Source of the DNA: DATBLE01 sp963764565
Lineage (GTDB): Bacteria > Actinomycetota > Thermoleophilia > Gaiellales > Gaiellaceae
DNA length: 64,000 bases
NCBI GenBank assembly: GCA_963764565.1
Contig: CAVXTD010000046.1
Span: 1-64,000 of the forward strand
Direction: 5' to 3'
Part shown: one piece after another, positions 1-9,658 of the stretch
Layout of the letters: each line of letters opens with the position of its first letter
How positions within the stretch are numbered: the stretch's first letter is position 1
Notes under the pieces: model-generated
Database searches by the model: none
Seen by the model: the letters and a program-made list of their open reading frames with translations, nothing else
What the model was told of the DNA's origin: nothing
Program-made: the position numbers and the translations under genes

Positions 1-548
1 CGGTCCGAGCGCCGATCGCGCCGCCATACCGAGCGAGTGCGTCGTCGGCAGCTCGAGCAGGCTCGTGCTGCCGGTTGCGGAGCCGCGCGGGCTCGGCCAG
101 CTCGATGCGCGCCGCCCCCGGCGGGAGGTGGCCCGGGCCGGAAGGCCGTGGCCGTGCAGTCCGCGTAGCCCAACTCGGCGACCGCCGCCGCCAGACCCTC
201 GTCCATGAACCAGCCGCCACCGCAGAAGAGTCGGGGTGCGAAGCCGTGCTCGCGGAGCCAAGCCGACTCGCTGCGAACGCGCTCCGCCGGGTCGCCGCCG
301 ACCGGGCGAGCCTGCCCCGGACCGCCCCAATGCGTGTGGTGGCCGAGCGGCGCTCGCGCTCCGGCGAGGCGGGCACGGGCGATCCAGAGCGCCTCGCTCT
401 CTCCGGCTGCCGCGTCGGGTGGCCGCATCAGGGCGGCGATCTCGAACCCGCCCGGGCGGCGCGCCTGCAGCCGTGAGAACAGCGCCCACGTCCGGTCGTC
501 GAGCGGGCGCTCGACATGACACGAGGCGACGGCGTAGCGTTGCGCCAC
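1..548 (-). CDS. Polysaccharide deacetylase-like protein (partial, frameshifted)
   Basis: Translating leftward from a GTG at 548 gives a protein starting MAQRYAVASCHVERP, with GHHTHWGG at about residues 69-76 and LFCGGGWFMDE at 107-117. Two frame changes (near 120 and near 70) lead on to LPTTHSLGMAARS at the left edge, where the gene leaves the window. The pattern resembles polysaccharide deacetylase-like proteins of envelope glycan loci. I did not find a clear NodB Asp-Asp motif in the visible part, so the catalytic assignment is tentative. It starts 7 bases from the divergent methyltransferase at 556. Both frameshifts look like sequencing indels because the coding signal resumes directly. 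Confidence 0.5.
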   Translation of the reverse strand, partial: MAQRYAVASCHVERPLDDRTWALFSRLQARRPGGFEIAALMRPPDAAAGESEALWIARARLAGARAPLGHHTHWGGPGQARPVGGDPAERVRSESAWLREHGFAPRLFCGGGWFMDEGLAAAVAELGYADCTATAFRPGPPPAGGGAHRAGRARAAPQPAARACSSCRRRTRSVWRRDRRSD

Positions 549-555
549 GCGCGAG

Positions 556-1333
556 ATGCAATCACATCCCCCTGCACCGTCGGACGAGCTCCGCGAGGCC
601 TACGAGCGGCGCGCCGAGCTCGAGTACCCGGCCCCGGCGCCACTCCCCGATTCCGCCCTCGACCGCAAGTTCCAGCGGGTCTGGGAGTTTCGTCGCCGAG
701 CAACTCCCGTGCGGACGCTATCTCGACGCCGGCTGCGGCGACGGCCGTTACCTGGCCGCGCTCACCGAGCTGCCGGCGCGGCCGAAGCGAGTGGCGGCCA
801 CCGACATCTCGGAGCGGATCCTGGAAGTGGCACGCGCCGCGGCTTCGGCCGCCGGGATCGAGTTGGAGGCGATTCCGACCACCTGGAGGCGCTGCCGTTC
901 CCCGACGACAGCTTCGACGTCGTTCTCTGCACGCAGGTGATCGAGCATCTGCTCGATCCCGAACGCGGTCTTGCCGAGCTCGCACGCGTGCTCGCTCCCG
1001 GCGGTCGGGCGATCGTCACGACCGACCATCGCGGGAACATCGTCACGAAGCTGCTCAACCTCCCGCGCACCGTCGGCGTCCGCATGTTTCGGCTGCGCAG
1101 GCGGAGCGTGCTGGTCGACTTCCAGCACCGCGACTTCGATCGCGACGAAGTCACCCGGCTTGTGCGCGGCGCGGGTGCTCGAGGTCGAGCTCAACGAGAC
1201 CTTCCGGTTCTCGTTGCGCCGGCCGCTCGACTGGCCGCCGGCGGTGCGCATCCTGAACTCGCTCGAACGCAGACTGCCCCCGCACGGCGTCGGGGACATC
1301 GTCGCGGTCGTCGCGCGCAGACCCACCATCTAG
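556..1333 (+). CDS. Class I SAM-dependent methyltransferase (frameshifted)
   Basis: The start is ATG 556 (MQSHPPAPSDELREAYERRA). After a frame change near 690 the SAM-binding motif I reads YLDAGCGDGRYLAAL. After a second near 880 come LPFPDDSFDVVLCTQVIEHL and LAPGGRAIVTT (motifs II-III). After a third near 1170 the protein ends ...GVGDIVAVVARRPTI at 1333. The total length of about 258 residues fits a small Methyltransf_11-type enzyme. The substrate is unknown; in this locus it could methylate a sugar or a lipid carrier intermediate. The stop lies directly at the -10 element of the next gene (TAG of TAGGCT), so asnB is probably transcribed from its own start. Confidence 0.75.
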
Positions 1334-1336
1334 GCT
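1331..1336 (+). promoter_or_regulatory. -10 element TAGGCT of asnB, leaderless start
   Basis: TAGGCT ends 7 bases before ATG 1344, so transcription would begin at or next to the start codon. The identical hexamer precedes other genes here by 6-7 bases (31421-31426 on the minus strand, 55739-55744, 57212-57217). No convincing -35 element is visible. Confidence 0.5.
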
Positions 1337-1343
1337 CACGCGC

Positions 1344-3207
1344 ATGTGCGGGATCTGCGGACTGCTCGCCCCGTCCGGCCGGCCGGACCCGGCACTCGCC
1401 GAGCGGATGAACGCCGCGCTCGTCCACCGCGGCCCAGACGAAGGCTCGGTCGACCCGTTCGGACGCTGCGTGCTCGGTCACCGCCGACCTCCAGGTGGTC
1501 GACCTCACCACAGGCAGCCAGCCGGTCGCGAACGAGGCCGGCGATGTGGTCGCCGTCTTCAACGGCGAGCTGTACAACTTCCCGGCGCTGCGCGAGCAGC
1601 TCGCGGCCGCGGGCCACGAGGTGCGCGGCTCCGGTGACACGCCGGTCATCCCCCACCTGTACGAGGAGCACGGGCCGGGGTTCGTCCACCACCTCTCCGG
1701 AATGTTCGCGCTCGCGCTCTGGGATGCGGGGCGAGAGCGGTTGGTGCTCGCCCGCGACCGCGTCGGCAAGAAGCCGCTCCTCTGGACGCGCCTTGACGAC
1801 GGAACGCTCGCGTTCGCGTCGGAGCTGAAAGCGCTCCTCCGGCTGCCTGGGCTGCGGCGCGAGGTCGATCCGGCCGCGCTCGACGCGTACCTCGCCCTCC
1901 AGTACGTGCCGGGCGGGACCGCGCTTCGCGGTGTCGAGAAGCTGCCGCCGGGCCACGTGCTCGTCTCCGAGGGGCAGTCGATTCGAGTCGAGCGCTATTG
2001 GGAGCTCGAGCCGCGCGCGGAGGAGTTCTCCGAGGGCGAGTGGCTGGAGCGCGTTCGCGACACGGTGGGTGGGGCGGTTCGGCGGCGTCTCGTCGCCGAC
2101 GTCCCGCTCGGCGCCCTCCTCTCCGGGGGGATCGACTCCAGCATCGTCGTTGCGGAGATGGCGAAGGCGGAAAGCACTGTCCGCACATTCACGGTCGGCT
2201 TCGGCGAAGAGCGCTACGACGAGCGTGCCTTCGCCCGCGCGGTCGCCGAGCGGTACGGCACCGATCACGAGGAGATCGTCGTCGAGCCCGACGTGACCGA
2301 CCTGCTGCCTCGGGTCGCACAGGCCTTCGACGAGCCCCTCGGCGACGAGGCAGCGCTGCCGCAGTTCGTGGTCAGCGAGCTGGCCCGCCGGCGAGTGACC
2401 GTCGCGCTGACCGGCGACGGCGGCGACGAGGCCTTCGCGGGCTACGAGCGGTACGCCGCCTGCGGGCTCGCCGGTCGCATCGCCGTGCCGGGCGTGGGTG
2501 CTGCGGGGCGCGCTCTGCGCCGGCTGGGGCGGAGCGACCCGCGCTCGCGGGCGAACCGCGCGGGGCGCCTGCTCGAGGTCGCGGCGCTGCCGGCCGCGGC
2601 CAGGTATGGCGGCCTGATGGAGGTGTTCCCGGCGGCGCTGCGCAGCGAGTTGTGGGAGCCGGCGTTCGTCTCGGAGGCGATCCCCGCCTGGCGGCTGCTC
2701 GGCCCGGCCCCGGGTGACGGGATCGCAGGCCTCCAGCAACTCGACATCGCGACCTACCTTCCGGGCGACCTGCTCCTGAAGGCCGACATCGCCTCGATGG
2801 CGCACTCGCTCGAGCTGCGCTCGCCGCTGCTCGACCACGAGGTGCTCGCGCTCGGCGTCTCGCTGCCCGACTCGCTGAAGCTGGACGGCCTACGCGGAAA
2901 GGTTGCGCTTCGGCGGGCCTTCGCGGACGCGCTGCCGCCCGAAGTCGCGGCGCGCAGTAAGACCGGGTTCGGCGTCCCGATCTCCCGCTGGTTCCGGGGC
3001 GAGCTGCGCGAGCTCGCCGCGGACACACTGCTCGGGGAGCGGGCGCGTTCGCGCGGGCAGCTCCGCCCGGCGGCGGTCGAGCGGCTTCTGGCCGACCACG
3101 CCGCCGGTCGCGCCGACCACGGCCACCGGCTCTGGTGCCTGCTGATGCTCGAGCTCTGGCAGCGCATCCACGTCGACGCAAACGTGCGGGCCGCAGTCGC
3201 CGCATGA
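1344..3207 (+). CDS. asnB: Asparagine synthetase (glutamine-hydrolysing)-like amidotransferase
   Basis: The protein begins MCGICGLLAP; Cys2 is the N-terminal nucleophile of class II glutamine amidotransferases. NGELYN and FALALWD follow, then the synthetase domain with the PP-loop LLSGGIDSS and LTGDGGDEAFAGYERY. One surplus base near 1486 splits the first 48 codons from the remainder (570 residues from 1495); joined, the product is about 620 residues, normal for AsnB. In polysaccharide loci such proteins often amidate a sugar carboxylate instead of making asparagine, which is possible here given the uronic-acid genes. The stop overlaps the next gene by ATGA, implying translational coupling. 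Confidence 0.85.
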
Positions 3208-4442
3208 CCCGGCGGGCCTGGCTCCTGGTCGTCTTCGTCGCGGCGGTCCCGCGTCTGGTCGTGCTCGCGGTCGAGCGCGGCGACATCCTCACCGCCTTCA
3301 CCGAGAAGAGCGACGACATCGCGACGACGTTCGTCCACACGGGCACGTTCGGATTCATCCCCGGCGAGCCGACTGCGTGGACGCAACCGGTCTACGCGTT
3401 CTTCCTGATCCCGATCTACTGGATCTTCGGCCGCTCGTGGCTCGCGGTCGGACTGATCCAGACCGGGGTCGCGGTGCTGACGGCGCTGCTCGTCTACGAG
3501 ATCGGGCGGCGCTTCGTCTCGCGGCGCGCGGGCGTCGTTGCGGCGATCGTGGCGACCCTGAACCCGTATCTCGTCTGGCACGACGTCCACGAGAATCGCG
3601 AGATCCTCGACCAGCTGCTCGCGGCGGCGATCGTGCTGCTGGTGCTGCTGATGGTCAAGCGACTCTCCCTGTGGGTCGCGGGCGCGCTCGGCGTCGTCCT
3701 CGGGATCGCGATCCTGGCGAACACGCGCCTGATCTTTCTGCCGCTCGTCGCCTGCGCGTTCTTCGTCGGCCGGAACCGTCGCACCTGGGTCGCCGCGGGC
3801 GTGACGCTCGTCGCCTGCGTGCTCGCGGTGACGCCGTGGATGGTGCGGAACAAGATCTCGGTCGGTTGCTTCACGATCACGACCGACACGCGCGCGCTCT
3901 GGAAGGCGAACAACCTGAACACCTACGGCGTACTCGCCCGCGGTGGGTGGATCGACGACGTGCCCCCCCTGCCGAACGAGCCCCCGACACCCGAGTTCGC
4001 GGGGGCCGTCTACAAGGCCTATGGGCGGGTCACGCACGTCGACGAGTGCGCGCGGATGAACGTGTACCGCCACCTCGTCTTCCAGTTCTGGCGCGAGCAC
4101 CCCGGCGCGAAGGCGAAGCTGGCGGCGCAGGCGACGTGGATGCTCTGGAACCCGCGCGCGATCCAGACGCAGGGGCGGTCGGAGTCGGGCGGGTTCGTCG
4201 ACAAGCTCCGCACCTGGGCGCAGCCGGCCTACTCGATCCCGCTCTTTCTGCTCGGGCTGGCCGGTGTGTTCTTCCTGCCGCGGCGCGTGATGTGGCTGGC
4301 GGTCGCGCTGCTCGGCTACCAGACCGTCGTCGCGTGGGGCTTCGCCGGGGCGACGCGATACCGGGTGCCGTGGGACTTCCTGATCGCGCTCTCGGCGGCT
4401 GCCGCGGTCTGGGCGCTCGTAGAGCGGCGGAGAAGGGCGTGA
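3204..4442 (+). CDS. GT39/PMT-like integral membrane glycosyltransferase
   Basis: Start ATG 3204 overlaps the asnB stop (ATGA). The 413-residue protein has a first membrane segment LLVVFVAAVPRLVVL, then EKSDDIATTF in the first extracytoplasmic loop, and many more helices (ALLVYEIG, IVLLVLLMV, VVLGIAILA, FLLGLAGVFFLP). This is the layout of ArnT/PMT_2 enzymes, which use polyprenyl-phosphate sugars outside the membrane. The acidic pair in loop 1 fits the catalytic position of that superfamily. The acceptor is unknown. It is followed by a GT4 gene with a GTGA overlap, forming a three-gene unit with asnB. Confidence 0.7.
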   Translation: MTRRAWLLVVFVAAVPRLVVLAVERGDILTAFTEKSDDIATTFVHTGTFGFIPGEPTAWTQPVYAFFLIPIYWIFGRSWLAVGLIQTGVAVLTALLVYEIGRRFVSRRAGVVAAIVATLNPYLVWHDVHENREILDQLLAAAIVLLVLLMVKRLSLWVAGALGVVLGIAILANTRLIFLPLVACAFFVGRNRRTWVAAGVTLVACVLAVTPWMVRNKISVGCFTITTDTRALWKANNLNTYGVLARGGWIDDVPPLPNEPPTPEFAGAVYKAYGRVTHVDECARMNVYRHLVFQFWREHPGAKAKLAAQATWMLWNPRAIQTQGRSESGGFVDKLRTWAQPAYSIPLFLLGLAGVFFLPRRVMWLAVALLGYQTVVAWGFAGATRYRVPWDFLIALSAAAAVWALVERRRRA

Positions 4443-5500
4443 GGGTTGTGCACGTCCACCGGATCCGCGGGATCGGCGGGTCCGAGCGGCATCTGCTGAC
4501 GCTGCTGCCGGCGCTGGCCGAGCGCGGTGTCGACGTGACGTTCCTCGGACTGGACGATCCGGGGTGGGACGCGGAGCCGTTCTACCGCGAGCTCGGGGTC
4601 GAGGCGGTGCGGCTCTCGTGCGGGCGCGATCTCGATCCCGGGCTCGCGTGGCGCGTGCGGCGCGAGCTGCGGCGGCTCCGGCCTGACGTCGTCCACACGC
4701 ACCTGGCGCACGCGGACGTGTACGGCGCGCTCGGCGCGGGCGCGGCGGCGCTCGTCTCGACGAAGCACAACGACGACCGCTTCAGGCTCGGGCCGTTCCG
4801 GTACGTCGAGCGCACGCTGACGCGGAAGGCGGCGCGGGTGATCGCGATCACGGCGGCACTGCGGCGGTTCTGCGTGGACGGCGTCGGCCTGCCGGCAGAG
4901 AAGGTCGAGGTCGTCCACTACGGGCTGGACGCGCTGCCGGAGCCGTGGGGTGAGAGCGCGGAGGTGCCGCTGCCGGTGGGCGCACGGGTGCTCCTCTGCG
5001 TCTCCCGGCTGGCCGAACAGAAGGGCGTGGACGTCGCCGTGCGGGCGCTGCGGGCGATTCGGGCGCGGCATCGCGACGCGGTGCTGGTCGTGCTCGGCGA
5101 GGGACCGGAGCGGCCGCGCCTGGCCGGCGAGGGCGTCTACCTGCCGGGACGTGTCGGCGACGTGGCCGCGTGGTACCGGCGAGCGGAGCTGCTCGTCCAC
5201 CCGGCGCGCTGGGAGGGCTTCGGCCTCGCGCTGCTGGAGGCGATGCTGGCCGGCAAGCCGGTGGTCGCCTCGAGGGTCAGCTCGGCCCCGGAGATCGTCA
5301 CCGACGGCGAGACGGGGCTGCTGGTCCCGCCCGACGACCCGGCTGCGCTGGCGGAGGCGGTTTCCGAGTTGCTGTCGGACGCGGCGCGGGCGGCGGCGAT
5401 GGGCGCAGCCGGCCTGGCGCGCGCGAAGAGCGAGTTCTCGGTCGCGAAGATGGTCGAGCGGACGGCTTCGGTCTATTCGGCTGTTTCCCACGCCCGATGA
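4439..5500 (+). CDS. GT4-family glycosyltransferase
   Basis: GTG 4439 overlaps the preceding stop. The 353-residue product has the GT-B order of a GT4 enzyme: an N-terminal Rossmann domain (VHRIRGIGGSERHLLTLLP), then the nucleotide-sugar half with LLCVSRLAEQKGVDVAVRAL, VLGEGPERPRL and the donor motif HPARWEGFGLALLEAML followed by EIVTDGETGLLVPP. The E-x7-E pair (Glu of WEGFG and Glu of LLEAM) is intact. It probably transfers an early sugar of the polysaccharide on the cytoplasmic face. Its opening HVHRIRGIGGSE resembles that of the enzyme at 5555-6655 (HLQKVAGISGSE), so the two are likely paralogues. Confidence 0.85.
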   Translation: MRVVHVHRIRGIGGSERHLLTLLPALAERGVDVTFLGLDDPGWDAEPFYRELGVEAVRLSCGRDLDPGLAWRVRRELRRLRPDVVHTHLAHADVYGALGAGAAALVSTKHNDDRFRLGPFRYVERTLTRKAARVIAITAALRRFCVDGVGLPAEKVEVVHYGLDALPEPWGESAEVPLPVGARVLLCVSRLAEQKGVDVAVRALRAIRARHRDAVLVVLGEGPERPRLAGEGVYLPGRVGDVAAWYRRAELLVHPARWEGFGLALLEAMLAGKPVVASRVSSAPEIVTDGETGLLVPPDDPAALAEAVSELLSDAARAAAMGAAGLARAKSEFSVAKMVERTASVYSAVSHAR

Positions 5501-5554
5501 AGATCCTCAGCGACGCTTGCTTCGATCTGTGCCGAGAGGCTGCCTCGACGCTCG

Positions 5555-6655
5555 TCAGCCGCCGTTCGCCAGCGCCGAGCGGTAGAGGATCTCTGTCCGG
5601 TCGACGCAGCGCTGCTCCAGGAACTCGAGGGACGCTCTGGTCCGGCCCGCCCGGCCCATCTCTGCCGCCCGCTCCAGGTTTCCGGCCAGCTCGACGATCG
5701 CGGCCCGCAGCGGCTCCGCCTCGCCGGGCTCGACGAGCAGGCCCGTCTCGCCGTCGCGGACGAGCTCGCCCAGGCCGCCGATCTCCGCGGCGATCACCGG
5801 CCGTGCGCGCTCCATCGCCTCGAGCGCGACCATGCCGAAGCCTTCCCCCATCGACGGGACGACGACGACCGCCGAGCGCTCGATCGCGCTCTGAATCGGC
5901 GCGACGTAGCCGAGGAAGCGAACCGCGTCGGCGATCCCCAGCTCGCGGGCGAGCGCGCGCAGCGCCGGCTGGAGCGGGCCGCGGCCGGCGATGTCGAGCT
6001 CGAGCGACGGGATCTCCTTCTTCGCGTCGGCGAAGGCGCGCAGCAGGACGATGTGACCCTTGATCGGGATCAACCGGCCGACGCAGAGCAGGCGCGGGAC
6101 GGCGTCTTCGTACGGGGGCGGGACGCCGTTCGGCGTGATCCCGTAGTGCACGATCTCGAAGCTCTCCTCGCGGAACCCCTCGGTCTCCGAGAGGTAGCGG
6201 GCCAGGCCCCGTGAGATTGCGATGTGCACGTGCGCCAGGCTGGCGACGGTGCGGTCGCCGAACGCGAACGCGCGCCCCTCGCGGAACTCGTTGAAGCCGT
6301 GCTTGGTCGAGAAGCGGACGGGCACGCGCGTGAGCAGCCCCGCCATCTGCCCGTACGCGTCGGCGTGGACGAGGTGGGTGTGCAGGATCTCCGGCCTGTG
6401 GCGCACGAGGTAGCCGCCGAGCCGCACGAACGCGATCGGATCGACGTCCGCGCGCAGTGGGATCGCGTCTAGCGGCACGCCGCGCGTCTCCAACGCGCGG
6501 GCGAAGTCCCATGCCCCGGGCTCGTTCTCGTGGAGCATCAGCATCCGGACGTCCCAGCCGCGCTCACGTAGCTGCGGAAGCAGCGAGAGCAGGTGGGCCT
6601 CGGATCCGGAGATGCCGGCGACCTTCTGTAGGTGGAGAACCCTTGTCCTCTTCAG
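5555..6655 (-). CDS. GT4-family glycosyltransferase
   Basis: The conserved protein starts KRTRVLHLQKVAGISGSEAHLL; donor-site motifs are LLCVGRLIPIKGHIVLLRA, AGRGPLQPAL and SMGEGFGMVALEAMERARP. No ATG, GTG or TTG lies at the natural start. A CTG at 6655 has GGGG about 7 bases upstream and is used here. A TTG at 6772 would translate the repeat region into an Arg/Pro-rich tail and is less credible. It is convergent with the GT4 gene ending at 5500, with a 54-base gap. Closest in the window to 4439-5500. Confidence 0.8.
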   Translation of the reverse strand: MKRTRVLHLQKVAGISGSEAHLLSLLPQLRERGWDVRMLMLHENEPGAWDFARALETRGVPLDAIPLRADVDPIAFVRLGGYLVRHRPEILHTHLVHADAYGQMAGLLTRVPVRFSTKHGFNEFREGRAFAFGDRTVASLAHVHIAISRGLARYLSETEGFREESFEIVHYGITPNGVPPPYEDAVPRLLCVGRLIPIKGHIVLLRAFADAKKEIPSLELDIAGRGPLQPALRALARELGIADAVRFLGYVAPIQSAIERSAVVVVPSMGEGFGMVALEAMERARPVIAAEIGGLGELVRDGETGLLVEPGEAEPLRAAIVELAGNLERAAEMGRAGRTRASLEFLEQRCVDRTEILYRSALANGG

Positions 6656-6818
6656 CGGAGCCCCTTTCGGACGTGTCCCAGGGACAGTCCCTCTCGCCCC
6701 CTTCGGGACATGTCCCGAACGGGGCGGCGGCGCACGGTTACGCGACTCATTGTCTCTTGCGGACGTGGCCAAGGGACTGTCCCTGGGACACGGCTGGAGC
6801 GGACACGTCTCATTGCGG
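6656..6818. repeat. Intergenic GGGAC/GTCCC repeat block (locus 1)
   Basis: This gap carries no credible gene. A 21-bp unit with core GTCCCAGGGACAGTCCC lies at 6672-6692 and its exact reverse complement at 6772-6792. Between them is the 18-bp perfect palindrome TTCGGGACATGTCCCGAA at 6702-6719. The same unit recurs as another inverted pair at 19667-19687 and 19849-19869. A role as terminator, nucleoid/REP element or protein-binding array cannot be decided from sequence. Confidence 0.8.
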
Positions 6819-7862
6819 TCATGTTGCCGCCTCCAGGACCGCGTCTGCCCACGAACCGACCGAGTGTGACTCGACGACGCGGGCGCGCAGCCTCACGCCC
6901 AACTCGTGGCGCTCCGCCGCCGTGCGCCGGCCGAGGGCCACCAGCCGGTCGGCGAGCTGCCGCGGCTCCCCGCGGTCGAAGCGGAGCTCGGGCTCGAGCA
7001 GCGTGTCGAAGGCGGGGTTGGACGCGATCGCGGGCACGCAGCTTGCACAGGCCTCGTAGACGACCTTGTCCGTAGCACCGGCGCGCATGTTGTTCACAAG
7101 TACGTCGGCCCGCGCGAACACATCGGGCACGTCCGCTCGCAGCACCGCGTGGCCCAGCTTGACCCGCCGGCCGAGGTCGAGCTCGTCGACGAGCCCCTCC
7201 AGCTCCGCCCGGTGTGCGCGCTCCTCCGGGTTGAGCGCCGGTCCGTACACCTCGAGGCGCGCGTCGAGCCCGTCGTCGATCGCGAGCCGGAGGCCGCGCA
7301 GCACCACGTCGAGTCCCTTCGCCTCTGAGTAGCGGCCGAGCGCGACCGCGCGCAGATCCGGGTGGCCGGGCTGCTCGCCCGCGCACGTGAACTCGTCCAG
7401 GTCGATCCCGTGGCCGATCGCGCGCACCTTCGGCGAGTCGATCGGGAACGTGCGCCGGTCGACGCTGAGTACGACCTGCGACGCCCGCTCGGCGAGTCGC
7501 AGCGTGCGCGTCGCGCTCCAGTGCGTGTACCAGAGCAGCACGCGCACTCCGAGGGGACGCGCGAGCGGCGCAGCCAGCACTGCGTAGATCGGGCACATGT
7601 GCGCGACGACCGCTGCGGGCTTCGGTCGGTTAACGAGCTCCGCCGACAGGGCGGCGGCGAACTTCACCCCGCGTCCGAGCTGGGACCCCGCGCCGAAGCT
7701 GCGCACCCGGCAGTTCGCCGGCAGCACCCCCGGAAGCGCACGATCGGCGAGGACGACGACCTCGTCCGCCCGCGCGGCGAGCGCCTTCAGCTTGGGCACG
7801 GTCGCGGCGAGCGCCGGGTGGCCCGGATCGACCTGTTGCGTGACGAAGACGATTCGGGCCAT
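6819..7862 (-). CDS. GT4-like glycosyltransferase
   Basis: The start is ATG 7862 (MARIVFVTQQVDPGHPAL), 4 bases after the stop of the GNAT gene. The 347-residue protein has LLWYTHWSATRTLRLAE in the acceptor domain, then AVALGRYSEAKGLDVVLRGL, LEVYGPALN and the donor segment MRAGATDKVVYEACASCVPA, where Asp-Lys-Val replaces the usual EGFG. GT4 enzymes normally keep E-x7-E here, so the donor pocket may be unusual or this may be an atypical GT-B subfamily. It is the last gene of the minus-strand run starting at 13184. Confidence 0.7.
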   Translation of the reverse strand: MARIVFVTQQVDPGHPALAATVPKLKALAARADEVVVLADRALPGVLPANCRVRSFGAGSQLGRGVKFAAALSAELVNRPKPAAVVAHMCPIYAVLAAPLARPLGVRVLLWYTHWSATRTLRLAERASQVVLSVDRRTFPIDSPKVRAIGHGIDLDEFTCAGEQPGHPDLRAVALGRYSEAKGLDVVLRGLRLAIDDGLDARLEVYGPALNPEERAHRAELEGLVDELDLGRRVKLGHAVLRADVPDVFARADVLVNNMRAGATDKVVYEACASCVPAIASNPAFDTLLEPELRFDRGEPRQLADRLVALGRRTAAERHELGVRLRARVVESHSVGSWADAVLEAAT

Positions 7863-7866
7863 CGGG

Positions 7867-8763
7867 CTAGAAGAAGTCCGTGTCGCCGAGGGTGAAGCGC
7901 CACGCAGCAGGATCAGGGTCGAACCGGCCCGCGAGCGCCTTCCCCATGAAGTGGAGCGACGTCGTCGTCGGGACGAAGGCGAGCGACGCAAACAGCCGCC
8001 GCTGCTCCGGCGCAGGCAGCGCGATCATCACCTGGCACTCGCCCGCGAGCGACACCGCGCTCCGCAGCAGCCGCCGCGCGCCCGAGCCGGAGGCGACGAA
8101 GTCGGCCAGCACTGCCGTGTTCAACCCGCGCTGCCGCCTGCGCCCGACGACCGCGTAGCCGTCCTCGGAGCCGAGCATGCGGTAGCCGCGCGGCGAATCG
8201 ATGTACCGCCACTGGAGGTGACGGCCGTCGCGGACGACGTGGTTCGGCCACGCCGCCGCGGCATCGCCGTCCCCGCCCGGTAGGCCTCGACCCTCGCGCA
8301 GGTTTCCGCCCCGGCGGACGATCCCGCGCAGCGGCCGGGCCCAGACCCGCAGCCGCCCCACCTCGGTCCAGCCGAGCGGCCCGAGGAAGATCGGGGCGGT
8401 CGGCGCGCTGGCGAACCCGATCACGACGGCGACGCCGCGCGCCTTTGCCTCCTCCTCGTGCCTGCGCTCGAGCGCCGTGAAGATCCCCAGCCCCCGTGCC
8501 GACGGATGCGTCGTCGCATGCACGGAGAAGCTCGCGAGCCGATGCTCCCCGTCGAGCACCATCGGCAGCAGGGAGTGCGCCGCAACGCCGACGACCTTCC
8601 CTTCCATCCGCGCGACGGACATCAGGCTCCCGGCCGGGTTCCCCGCAAACCACCAGTCGAACTCCTCGCCCGACAGCCCCCGATGACCCCAGGCGCCGTC
8701 GAGCAGACCGAGGTAGTCGCTGCGGTCCGACGGCTCGTAGCCGACGAGCTCGTACGGGGTCAC
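7867..8763 (-). CDS. GNAT-family acyltransferase
   Basis: GTG 8763 overlaps the stop of the deacetylase upstream (GTGA). The 298-residue protein begins VTPYELVGYEPSDRSDYLGL. It has a GNAT core with FSVHATTHPSARGLGIFTAL, which matches the acetyl-CoA pyrophosphate loop (R/Q-x-x-G-x-G/A), followed by VVIGFASAPTAPIFLGPLGW. A second half (HLQWRYIDSPRGY, VMIALPAPEQRRLF) suggests a double-GNAT or N-acyltransferase fold of the type seen in envelope glycan clusters. It probably acylates an amino sugar; the adjacent deacetylase gene supports work on N-acyl sugars. Confidence 0.65.
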   Translation of the reverse strand: MTPYELVGYEPSDRSDYLGLLDGAWGHRGLSGEEFDWWFAGNPAGSLMSVARMEGKVVGVAAHSLLPMVLDGEHRLASFSVHATTHPSARGLGIFTALERRHEEEAKARGVAVVIGFASAPTAPIFLGPLGWTEVGRLRVWARPLRGIVRRGGNLREGRGLPGGDGDAAAAWPNHVVRDGRHLQWRYIDSPRGYRMLGSEDGYAVVGRRRQRGLNTAVLADFVASGSGARRLLRSAVSLAGECQVMIALPAPEQRRLFASLAFVPTTTSLHFMGKALAGRFDPDPAAWRFTLGDTDFF

Positions 8764-9654
8764 TTCGTGGAGGTGCCGAGCGCCGCGTTGAAGAGGCGGC
8801 GCGCATGCGTGCCCGCGATCGTGTCCTTGACCGCGATCAGGTCGCACGCCCCGGAGAGCACGAGCTCGAACGTCCTGGACGGATAGGGCTCGACGTTGTA
8901 CCGGTGCAGCTGGAGCGGGTCGGTGCCCGGCCCGTTCGAGCCCGACACCGACGTGAACGCGACGTCGTAGCCGGCCTGCTTGAGCAGGCTCAGGTGGACG
9001 AGCCGGTAGTGCGCCTCCGAGCCCTTCACGTAGGCGAACGCGCGCACCGGCCGCTGGAGCCGGTCCTCGAGCCGGAGCTTCGAGAGCGTGATCTCGCGGG
9101 CGGCCTCGTCCACCTCCAGGTCGGCCAGCGGCCGGTGACCGATCCCGTGCGACTCGACGCGGATCCCGGCCGCCTCCAGCTCGGCCAGGTCCGCCCAGAC
9201 GAGGGGCCGATTGACGATCCCTCGCGCTGCCAGGTGCTCGTCGTGCGGCAGCGGGCGCGTGCCCGCCAGGTAGCCGACCGGGACGAACACGACCGCCGGG
9301 TATCCGTACTTCTGAAGCACCGGTGCGGCGTTCTCGAGGTTGTCGCGGTAGCCGTCGTCGAAGGTGATCAGGACGGCGCGCTCCGGCAGCGGCGTGCCGT
9401 GCGTGTAGTAGTCGAGAACGGCATCGAGCGACGACCGGCCGGTAGCCGAGGTCGCCGAGCTGCGCCATCTGCTCGTCGAAGTGCCCGACCGGGACCGTGA
9501 CCGAGTTCTCGGGCACGTCGTTGACCTTGTGGTACATGAGTACGCGCAGCGTCCGCGCATCGTCGCCGTTGACAGCGCCGACGCCGGTCGCCGTCTCGCC
9601 GAGCGCGCGATAGACGCCGTTCTTCAGCGCCTGCTTGATCCGGTCTGCGCGCAC
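8760..9654 (-). CDS. NodB-type polysaccharide deacetylase (frameshifted)
   Basis: GTG 9654 opens VRADRIKQALKNGVYRALG, then LRVLMYHKVNDVPENSVTVP. A frame change near 9440 leads to VLDYYTHGTPLPERAVLITF followed by DDGY, the NodB motif 1 whose Asp residues supply the catalytic base and a metal ligand. VESHGIGHRPL supplies the H-x3-H metal ligands. Joined length is about 298 residues. No signal peptide is evident, so it may act in the cytoplasm or on a carrier-linked intermediate. It is followed with a 4-base overlap by the GNAT gene, a deacetylate-then-acylate pairing. Confidence 0.8.
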
Positions 9655-9658
9655 GGGC

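Noticed and set aside
3377..4438. Open frame extending the GT4 gene at 4439 to the left
   Set aside because: The extension is a shadow of the GT39-like gene in another frame and has no glycosyltransferase motifs; GTG 4439 at the stop overlap is the natural start.
6656..6772. N-terminal extension of the GT4 protein at 5555 through the repeat block
   Set aside because: The added residues are translated repeat (Pro/Arg/Gly/Thr-rich) and are absent from the paralogue at 4439.
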